8,237 nucleotides of DNA, taken from positions 1 to 8,237 of the forward strand of contig CALAGF010000034.1 in NCBI GenBank assembly GCA_937892345.1, read 5' to 3'. Each line of letters starts with the position of its first letter. Within the stretch, counting starts at the first letter, position 1. This document shows, piece after piece, positions 1 to 5,718 of the stretch. The notes under the pieces are model-generated. The model saw nothing but the letters and a program-made list of their open reading frames with translations. It was not told the origin of the DNA and ran no database searches. This DNA comes from an uncultured Rhodocyclaceae bacterium. GTDB taxonomy: Bacteria > Pseudomonadota > Gammaproteobacteria > Burkholderiales > Rhodocyclaceae. The position numbers and the translations under genes are program-made.

Positions 1-17
1 CAACGAGACCCGCGCGC

Positions 18-1070
18 TTGGCTGACGAGGCGGGCGTCGTGGTCGAATCCGTCCTGCCCGAGCGTGATGCCGTGCGCGAAATCCTGGTGATCCATGTCAC
101 CCGGATTGGCGACACCTTGCTGTCTACGCCGACCTTGCGGGCGATTGCGGCATATTTTCCGAATGCACGCCTGACCGTACTCGGCCACGCCAAACGGGTG
201 GATATCCTGCGTCATTTGCCTTTCATCGAGCATGTGGGCGGGATCAGCAAGAAGACTGCCGCCTTCAGGGGCTGGCTGCCCGGCAAACGCTATGACCTGG
301 CCTTCGTCTTCGGTCACGATCTGCCGCTGATCCGCTATGCCCAACGCGTGGCTCGGCGAGTGATCGGGCAGGCTCAGGACAATCCGGCGTGGGAGCGCGG
401 GCTGTTTCATGTCGCAGCCCGACTGCCTTTTCAGTCGCGCCATGCAGTGCGGCTCCAATATGGCTTGATCGAAGGGCTGGGCATTCCGCTTGGGGAGTGC
501 CGGCTGGCCTACCGGGTCACCCAGGAAGAATCCGCGTGGGCAGCTGCCGAGCTGCTGCGCCGTGGCGTGAAGGGACGTTTCCCCTTGCTTGGTCTGCAGA
601 TTGCCAGTTTTCCAACCAAAGGTTATCGCGATTGGCCGATGGAAAATTTTGCCGAGCTGGCCGAAAGGGTGGCGCAAGCCTATCCCAATGCCCATTTTCT
701 GATCTTTGGCGGCGATCTGGAGCGTCCCAGGACCGAGGCGCTGGCTGCTCGTCTGGGATTGCGGGCAACCCATCTGGCGGGCGCCCTCAGTCTGCGCGAA
801 ACCGCGGCGATGATGCAGCAGCTGGATTATTACGTAGGTGTCGATACCGGGCCGACACACATCATGGGTGCGCTCCAGAAACCGATGCTGGCTTTCTACC
901 ATCCCTCGTCCCCCAGTCCCAATCTATGCCCGCTGGATCATCCCGCCCTGACCGTGATCGACCATCCGCTGGCGGGTCAGGTGGGTCCGGAGGCGCCCAT
1001 GTCGGGCATCAGCGTCGATAGCGTCTGGGCACGGCTGGCGCCTGAGCTTGCGAAGTTGCAGGCGGCTTGA
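18..1070 (+). CDS. Glycosyltransferase family 9 (heptosyltransferase-like), 5' end uncertain
   Basis: Predicted cytoplasmic GT-B enzyme of family GT9, the family of ADP-heptose:LPS heptosyltransferases, which add heptose to the lipopolysaccharide inner core. Counting from TTG at 18 it has 350 residues. The N-terminal Rossmann start is ILVIHVTRIGDTLL (about 22-35), the usual GT9 glycine-aspartate signature. The C-terminal half carries KGYRDWPMENFAEL (201-214) and the nucleotide-sugar motif GVDTGPTH (274-281, with Asp276 and His281). Length is normal for GT9. The start is unclear. TTG 18 gives about 20 extra residues before the conserved core. GTG 39 has a well-spaced GAGG upstream (27-30). GTG 72 would begin almost at the core (VREILVI). 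The frame is also open to the window edge, so the gene could begin outside. A possible upstream frame ends with TGA at 23-25. The next gene starts one base after this stop. The sugar and acceptor cannot be told from sequence; heptose is a family-based inference. Confidence 0.88.
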   Translation: MADEAGVVVESVLPERDAVREILVIHVTRIGDTLLSTPTLRAIAAYFPNARLTVLGHAKRVDILRHLPFIEHVGGISKKTAAFRGWLPGKRYDLAFVFGHDLPLIRYAQRVARRVIGQAQDNPAWERGLFHVAARLPFQSRHAVRLQYGLIEGLGIPLGECRLAYRVTQEESAWAAAELLRRGVKGRFPLLGLQIASFPTKGYRDWPMENFAELAERVAQAYPNAHFLIFGGDLERPRTEALAARLGLRATHLAGALSLRETAAMMQQLDYYVGVDTGPTHIMGALQKPMLAFYHPSSPSPNLCPLDHPALTVIDHPLAGQVGPEAPMSGISVDSVWARLAPELAKLQAA

Positions 1071-1071
1071 G

Positions 1072-2154
1072 ATGCGTTTTGTCTTCGTCCTGACCAATCT
1101 GCGCGGTGGCGGTGCCGAAAAAGCCATTCTGAAAGTGGCGAAGGGGCTGCTGGACCGGCAACATCAGGTCAGCCTTTACCTGTTTGAGTCGCGTTGCGAT
1201 TACGAGATTCCGGCAGGACTTGAGATCGTGCTGGCGGCACCGGGAAAAACTTCGGTCTCCAAGGGCTGGCTGGCCAAGCGCTTGCTGGCCTTCCGGCTGT
1301 CCCGTCATGTGGCCCGCGTGCGTCCTGATCTGGTGGTGTCCACCCTGCCGTTTGCCGATGAAGTGGCAATGCTGGCCGGTTTGCCGGCGCACTGGTGCCG
1401 GATTGCCAATACGCTGTCTGCTGAAATCGAAAGCCTTGCTGACGGTAATCCGGCCAAGGCAGGGCGCCGCGCTGCGCGCTATCGGCAGGTGTACGGTCAA
1501 TCACCGTTGATCGCGGTGTCGACCGGTGTTGCTGCGGATATGCGGGCGAGTCTCGGGGTTTCCACCCGGATCGAACACATCCCCAATCCCTTTGATGCGG
1601 ATGCGATCCGGCAGGCCGCGCAGCAAGCGGTAAATGGCCTGCCTGACGCGCCGTATGTCCTGCATATCGGCCGCTTTTCTGCCCAGAAACGGCACGATGT
1701 CCTGCTGGATGCCTGGCAGCAGCTGGATGTGCCGCATCGCCTGGTTTTGCTCACCCATCCGGACCCCGCGCTGGAGCAGATGATTGTCGAGCGTAGTCTG
1801 CAGGCACGGGTCAGCGTGGCAGGATTTCAGCAAAATCCCTACCCGTGGATGGCTGCTGCCGCACTGCTCGTGTTGTCCTCTGATCGCGAGGGCTTGCCGA
1901 ATGTGTTGATCGAGGCATTGCTGTGCGGGACGCCGGTGGTGTCGACGGATTGCCCCTCCGGGCCGGCAGAAATTCTGGGCCGGGATTTGCCCGGAGCGCT
2001 GGTGCCCTGCGGTGATCCGCAGCGTCTGGCGGCGGCTATTCGCCAAAGTCTTGAGAATCCGCCGGATGTGTCGGGTGTGGATCTTTCGCGCTATGCCGAA
2101 CCGGCGGTGATTGATGCCTACGAGGCGCTTGCAGCAGAACGGGGGAAGCGCTGA
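1072..2154 (+). CDS. Glycosyltransferase family 4
   Basis: Predicted retaining GT-B glycosyltransferase of family GT4, acting at the cytoplasmic face on a glycan precursor or LPS core. It has 360 residues, typical for the family. The N-terminal acceptor domain opens with FVFVLTNLRGGGAEKAI (3-19), whose glycine-rich loop is characteristic. The donor domain starts near HIGRFSAQKRHDVLLDA (198-214), with the Arg and Lys that contact the donor phosphates in this family. It contains the EX7E motif REGLPNVLIEAL (Glu273 and Glu281), followed by GTPVVSTDCPSGPAEIL (286-302). That last block resembles GalNAc/GlcNAc-type GT4 enzymes such as PglA/PglJ relatives, but this is too weak to name a sugar. I chose ATG 1072, one base after the previous stop, over an in-frame ATG at 1048. 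The upstream ATG adds eight poorly conserved residues (MRSCRRLE) inside the GT9 gene, whereas MRFVFVLTN is a normal GT4 beginning. A weak AGGCGG site lies at 1060-1065. The stop overlaps the next ATG by one base. Confidence 0.9.
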   Translation: MRFVFVLTNLRGGGAEKAILKVAKGLLDRQHQVSLYLFESRCDYEIPAGLEIVLAAPGKTSVSKGWLAKRLLAFRLSRHVARVRPDLVVSTLPFADEVAMLAGLPAHWCRIANTLSAEIESLADGNPAKAGRRAARYRQVYGQSPLIAVSTGVAADMRASLGVSTRIEHIPNPFDADAIRQAAQQAVNGLPDAPYVLHIGRFSAQKRHDVLLDAWQQLDVPHRLVLLTHPDPALEQMIVERSLQARVSVAGFQQNPYPWMAAAALLVLSSDREGLPNVLIEALLCGTPVVSTDCPSGPAEILGRDLPGALVPCGDPQRLAAAIRQSLENPPDVSGVDLSRYAEPAVIDAYEALAAERGKR

Positions 2155-3992
2155 TGTGCGGCATTCTTGGCATGGTGGGTACGCCCTGGCTGGAGGCAGC
2201 GCCGCTTGCGCTGGCGACCTTGCGCAGCCGTGGCCCGGATGAGCAGACCACCCTGAATCTGGGCGAAACCGTCTTTTGCCATACCCGGCTGGCGGTGACT
2301 GATCTGCTTGGCGGACATCAGCCGATGCGTACGGTCGACGGTCGCTACACGATCATTTTCAATGGCGAAATCTACAATGCGCCTGCCTTGCGCAAGGAAC
2401 TGGAGGCGTCTGGCGAGATTTTCCTGACCGATCACTCGGATACTGAAGTGCTGTTGCTGGGCTACCGCGCCTGGGGTGCCGCCATCCTGCCGCGTCTCGA
2501 CGGGATGTTTGCCTTTGCCGTCTGGGATGCTCACACCCGCCGTCTGTTTGCCGCACGCGACCGGGTCGGGATCAAGCCATTCATGTACGCGGCCGTGGCC
2601 GGCGGACTGGTATTTGCGTCCACGCTGGCGCCCTTTTTCGCCTTGCCGGATTTTCCCCGCCAGATTGACCCCGAGGCCCTGCGCGACTATCTGGCTTTCC
2701 AGACGGTGCTAGCCCCGCAAACCTTTCTGTGTGATGTTCGCCAGCTACCGCCGGCACACAGCCTGGTATTTGATGCCGAAAATGCACAGCTGACGCTGAC
2801 CGCCTGGTGGCGGGTGCCGCCGGCGCCGGCTGCCGGCGATTCGCCGGAACACCTGATCGCCGATGCCGATGCTGCCATCCGCGAAAGCGTCACGCGCCAG
2901 TTGATGGCCGATGTGCCGTTGGGCGCCTTCCTGTCCGGCGGGATCGACTCCAGCCTGATGGTGAAATATCTGAGCGAGCAGAGCCGTACCCCGGTGCGCA
3001 CCTTCAGCATGCGTTTCAGCGATGACCAATTCGATGAAAGCCGGCATGCGCGGGCGGTTGCCGCATTGTTCGGCTGCGAGCACCACGAATTTTCCGCGCC
3101 GGACGTGACCGGCGATTACTTTGCCGGTGCGATTGCTGATCTCGACCAGCCGCTTGCCGATCCAGCCTATGTGATGACCCATGCGCTGTCCCGGCTGACC
3201 CGGGAGCATGTCACCGTTGCCATCAGTGGCGATGGGGGGGATGAACTCTTCGGTGGCTATGCCCGCTTTCTGAAAACGGCCGATCAATATCCCGCCAAAG
3301 TCTGGCATGCGCCAATGCGGCGGTTGATTGATGCCGGCCTCTTGCCCGCTGCCCTGCTGCGGCGCACCCTCAGCGGCGGCGAAATGCTGCATTACCAGCG
3401 GGTTGAGCTTGGACCATGGCCGGGACGCAAGGACCTGCGCCAGCTGCTTTCTCCCGGAATGGCCGCACGGGTCAGGCCGGAAAAGACCTTGGCACTGTGG
3501 CGTGAGCTGTTGGCCGAACAGGGGCCGGAAATCAACAGCGATGCCTTGATGCGCGCCGATTTGTGGACCTATCTGTCGGAAAACTGCCTCGGAAAAACCG
3601 ACCGCGCCAGCATGGCGCATGGACTTGAAGTGCGGGTGCCCTTGCTCGGCCAGCCGGTGATCGATTTCGCGCTACGCCAGCCTGCTGCTGTCCACCTCAA
3701 GGGCAGCCTGAAATCCATTTTGACCGGACTGGCCCGCAAGGAATTGCCGGAGACGGTGTGGAATCGTGAAAAACACGGTTTTTCGGTGCCGCTGCATCGC
3801 TACTTCAATGCCGAGTGGCAAGGTGTGGCTGATGACGCCTTCGCCCGTTGCGCCACGATTGCACCTTTCCTGAATGCTTCTGCCGTTCATGCCTTGTGGT
3901 CGGATGGCAAGGCCGGGAAAGCCTCGCGTCGCCTGGTCTATACCGTGCTCGTCCTGTTGTTGTGGCTGGATGGGAAGGGGATGGTTGCGTGA
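2154..3992 (+). CDS. Glutamine-dependent asparagine synthase-type amidotransferase
   Basis: Two-domain class II glutamine amidotransferase of 612 residues, close in length to the Bacillus AsnO type and longer than E. coli AsnB (554). The start is fixed by chemistry: MCGILGMVG places the nucleophile at Cys2. The glutaminase domain (about 1-210) shows TRLAVTD (44-50), FNGEIYN (69-75) and SDTE (95-98), all glutamine-site motifs. A Pro/Ala linker lies near 220-231. The synthase domain carries the ATP pyrophosphatase loop FLSGGIDSS (259-267), the SGDGGDELFGGY block (358-369) and KTDRASMAHGLEVRVPLL (481-498). All key residues appear intact. One oddity is Gly499 directly after VPLL, where many relatives have Asp. 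Free asparagine synthesis is possible. However, the tightly coupled position between two glycosyltransferases makes amidation of a sugar carboxyl group (uronamide formation) an attractive inference, as proposed for WbpS and WbtH. A strong GGGGGAAG site lies at 2141-2148. The gene contains a G7 run at 3234-3240. Confidence 0.93.
   Translation: MCGILGMVGTPWLEAAPLALATLRSRGPDEQTTLNLGETVFCHTRLAVTDLLGGHQPMRTVDGRYTIIFNGEIYNAPALRKELEASGEIFLTDHSDTEVLLLGYRAWGAAILPRLDGMFAFAVWDAHTRRLFAARDRVGIKPFMYAAVAGGLVFASTLAPFFALPDFPRQIDPEALRDYLAFQTVLAPQTFLCDVRQLPPAHSLVFDAENAQLTLTAWWRVPPAPAAGDSPEHLIADADAAIRESVTRQLMADVPLGAFLSGGIDSSLMVKYLSEQSRTPVRTFSMRFSDDQFDESRHARAVAALFGCEHHEFSAPDVTGDYFAGAIADLDQPLADPAYVMTHALSRLTREHVTVAISGDGGDELFGGYARFLKTADQYPAKVWHAPMRRLIDAGLLPAALLRRTLSGGEMLHYQRVELGPWPGRKDLRQLLSPGMAARVRPEKTLALWRELLAEQGPEINSDALMRADLWTYLSENCLGKTDRASMAHGLEVRVPLLGQPVIDFALRQPAAVHLKGSLKSILTGLARKELPETVWNREKHGFSVPLHRYFNAEWQGVADDAFARCATIAPFLNASAVHALWSDGKAGKASRRLVYTVLVLLLWLDGKGMVA
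2819..2847. repeat. Tandem dyad symmetries at inter-domain linker of the amidotransferase gene
   Basis: A perfect 12-base palindrome, GCCGGCGCCGGC (2819-2830), is followed two bases later by CCGGCG-ATT-CGCCGG (2833-2847), a 6-bp stem with a 3-base loop. They encode the Pro/Ala-rich linker between the glutaminase and synthase domains (about residues 222-232). Both are visible directly. A function such as a translational pause is speculation; GC-rich Ala/Pro/Gly codons could produce this by chance. Confidence 0.4.
3973..3980 (+). promoter_or_regulatory. Shine-Dalgarno site deciding the GTG start at 3989
   Basis: GGAAGGGG lies eight bases before GTG 3989, inside the last codons of the amidotransferase gene. 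Together with the GTGA overlap of start and stop it points to translational coupling. It argues against the in-frame ATG 3848 as the start of the second GT4 gene. Confidence 0.65.
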
Positions 3993-5137
3993 GCCAGAAC
4001 GTGACACTCCCCTTTGATCGTTGCGTCCAGATCAACCTGCAATCCTCGCTGGGTGGCGGAGAAATCTATACGGCTGCAGTCGGGCGGGCGATGGCGGCGA
4101 TTGGCCTGCCAACGGAGATCGTCGTTCATCGCGACGCGACATTCTGGCCGCGGCTGGATTGTGGGGGGGCGACCTTCATCCCGCTTGCCCGCATCGCTGA
4201 TCTGCCGAATGCCTTGTCTGCCGGTGGCAGGACCTTGTTCATCGTGCATGCCGGCGTGGATGCGCAAACGATGCAGGGCTTGCGCAGCCAGGGCAACAAG
4301 GTGGCTGCCTTTGCCCACATGCCCTATCACGAACGGTCGCCGGCGCTGATCCGGCAGGCCGATGTGGTGTGTGCCGTGTCCGGCTATGTGCTGCGAACGC
4401 TGAAGGAGAAGGGGGTCAGCAACTTCTTTCCCGAGCCATTTTTCGGCGTGGCCGATTTGCAGCGGAAAACCGGGTCGACCGGTGAAATCCGCCAGGGCAA
4501 CGAATATGACTGGGATATGCGCAAATTCAGGGATCGCGTGCTGTCCTGGGTGCATCCCCTGATTGCCGGGTGCCGTTCCACCCGGATTCATGTCCGACGG
4601 CCCGGCATTACACTGGGACTGGTTTCGCGAATCACCACCATCAAGCAGTTTCCCGAATTGTTTGCCTGTCTGACGCCGGTTTTGCTGGATTTTCCGCAGA
4701 TCAATATCGCTGTCTTCGGGCAGGGGGGCTACAAGTCGGTGCGTGACCTGAAGCGGGCGCTGGCACCGCTGGGTGAGCGGGTTGCTTACTGGGGGCATCA
4801 AAGTGACGTGGTGAGCGTCTATCGCAGCATTGACTGGCTGATGTCGGGCTTGCCCGAGAAAGAAGCGCTGGGTTTGAATATCATTGAGGCGCAGACCATC
4901 GGCGTGCCGGTGCTGGCCGTGGATGCGCAACCATTTTCCGAAACCGTGCTCGATGGCGTTACCGGCTTGCGTTATGCCGATCCCCGTTTCGACGCCGGTG
5001 CCGGTTTCCGTGCAGCCATCGAAACTATCGTCGCAGGCGGGTTCAGTCGTGACGAGGCCGCTGCGGCGCAGCATCTGGCAAAGTTTTCGGAAGCGGCTTT
5101 CGCGGATCGTTTCCGGGCGCTGATCGCGTCATTCTGA
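3989..5137 (+). CDS. Glycosyltransferase family 4, divergent
   Basis: Predicted GT4-type GT-B enzyme of 382 residues, cytoplasmic. The start is GTG 3989, overlapping the previous TGA by four bases (GTGA) and preceded by GGAAGGGG (3973-3980) eight bases upstream. A longer in-frame reading from ATG 3848 would add 47 residues lying wholly inside the amidotransferase gene and is rejected. The N-domain has INLQSSLGGGEIYTA (15-29), the acceptor/donor glycine loop. Further on come FAHMPYHERSPALIRQADVVCAVSG (108-132) and, in the donor domain, LGLVSRITTIKQFPELF (209-225), standing in for the usual GR-x-KG motif. The EX7E pair is Glu292/Glu300 in KEALGLNIIEAQTIGVPVLAVDA (291-313). An unusually long, charged segment (about 155-206, including NEYDWDMRKFRDR) joins the two halves. 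The substrate is unknown. The position right after the amidotransferase suggests it could transfer the modified sugar, but that is inference. It contains a G7 run at 4163-4169. Confidence 0.87.
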   Translation: MSQNVTLPFDRCVQINLQSSLGGGEIYTAAVGRAMAAIGLPTEIVVHRDATFWPRLDCGGATFIPLARIADLPNALSAGGRTLFIVHAGVDAQTMQGLRSQGNKVAAFAHMPYHERSPALIRQADVVCAVSGYVLRTLKEKGVSNFFPEPFFGVADLQRKTGSTGEIRQGNEYDWDMRKFRDRVLSWVHPLIAGCRSTRIHVRRPGITLGLVSRITTIKQFPELFACLTPVLLDFPQINIAVFGQGGYKSVRDLKRALAPLGERVAYWGHQSDVVSVYRSIDWLMSGLPEKEALGLNIIEAQTIGVPVLAVDAQPFSETVLDGVTGLRYADPRFDAGAGFRAAIETIVAGGFSRDEAAAAQHLAKFSEAAFADRFRALIASF

Positions 5138-5139
5138 AT

Positions 5140-5144
5140 GAGGA
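5140..5144 (+). promoter_or_regulatory. Shine-Dalgarno site of the hexapeptide acetyltransferase gene
   Basis: GAGGA sits seven bases before ATG 5152, within the 14-base gap between stop 5137 and this start. The near-identical string ATGAGGAAT recurs before the second GT9 start (7775-7783), so it looks like this genome's preferred site. Confidence 0.6.
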
Positions 5145-5151
5145 ATCGTGC

Positions 5152-5715
5152 ATGCGCTTTCTGAGCAGTTTGCGGTTTTGTCTGGCCGAGCGGCTGCGTG
5201 GCGGCAACCGGGTATCGGCCGGTGCTTATCTCAAAGGGTTTGAGCGCATTCATCTGGGGCGGCGCTGCAAGATTCACAGCGGCGCCTCGCTCGATGCCAC
5301 ACGTGCTGGTGGCATCAGACTGGGGGATGGCGTGACCATCAACCGGCTGGCTTACCTGCAAGGCGATCAGGGGGGCATCGTTCTTGGTGACCGCGTGGAA
5401 ATCAATAATTTTTCCATCGTTAACGGCACCGGCGGCGTCAGTATCGGCCGCGATACCTTGATCGGTCCGGGTGTGCGCATCATTTCCTACCAGCATCAAT
5501 ATGACGCAGGAACCCTTATCCGTGAGCAACGCAGTATCGCCCGTCCGATTCAGATCGGATGCGATGTCTGGATCGGTGCCAATCCCGTCGTGCTTGCCGG
5601 AGTCACTATCGCTGACGGGGCGGTGATCGGTGCAGGCAGCGTGGTGACCAAGGATGTGCCGGCGGGTGCCGTCGTGGTCGGCGTGCCGGCCCGGGTGGTC
5701 AAGTACAGGACCTGA
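5152..5715 (+). CDS. Hexapeptide-repeat (left-handed beta-helix) O-acetyltransferase
   Basis: Protein of 187 residues of the WbbJ/maltose-acetyltransferase-like group, soluble and cytoplasmic, expected to work as a trimer and to move an acetyl group from acetyl-CoA to a sugar hydroxyl. Hexapeptide-type repeats run from about residue 33 to 182, for example IHLGRRCKI, IRLGDGVTI, IVLGDRVEI, VSIGRDTLI, IGANPVVLAGVTI (141-153) and VIGAGSVVTKDVPAG (158-172). The loop ISYQHQY (111-117) supplies His115 as the likely catalytic base. The C-terminus ends in the usual VVGVPARVVKYR. There is no signal peptide or clear membrane segment; residues 1-15 form a short helix-like, partly hydrophobic leader. ATG 5152 has GAGGA at 5140-5144 with a seven-base spacer. 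The gene starts 14 bases after the second GT4 gene, the largest gap in the window, and stops three bases before the AT3-SGNH gene. The acceptor sugar is not predictable; serine acetyltransferase or N-acetyltransferase activity on an amino sugar cannot be excluded. Confidence 0.88.
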   Translation: MRFLSSLRFCLAERLRGGNRVSAGAYLKGFERIHLGRRCKIHSGASLDATRAGGIRLGDGVTINRLAYLQGDQGGIVLGDRVEINNFSIVNGTGGVSIGRDTLIGPGVRIISYQHQYDAGTLIREQRSIARPIQIGCDVWIGANPVVLAGVTIADGAVIGAGSVVTKDVPAGAVVVGVPARVVKYRT

Positions 5716-5718
5716 GGC

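Noticed and set aside
1..25. Possible 3' end of an upstream gene (frame ending NETRALG then TGA at 23-25)
   Set aside because: Only seven codons are visible and another frame is also open to the edge, so it cannot be told from chance. It would fit the operon style of overlapping ends.
1048..1071. Upstream in-frame ATG for the first GT4 gene
   Set aside because: It adds eight atypical residues inside the preceding gene; ATG 1072 matches the normal GT4 N-terminus and the one-base spacing.
2745..3620. Long open frame on the minus strand (291 codons) opposite the amidotransferase gene
   Set aside because: It is antisense to a clearly conserved two-domain enzyme, has no recognisable domain, and long antisense frames are common in GC-rich coding DNA.
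3938..5074. Minus-strand frame (378 codons) opposite the second GT4 gene
   Set aside because: His/Gln/Arg-rich translation with no domain; the plus-strand frame has clear GT4 motifs.
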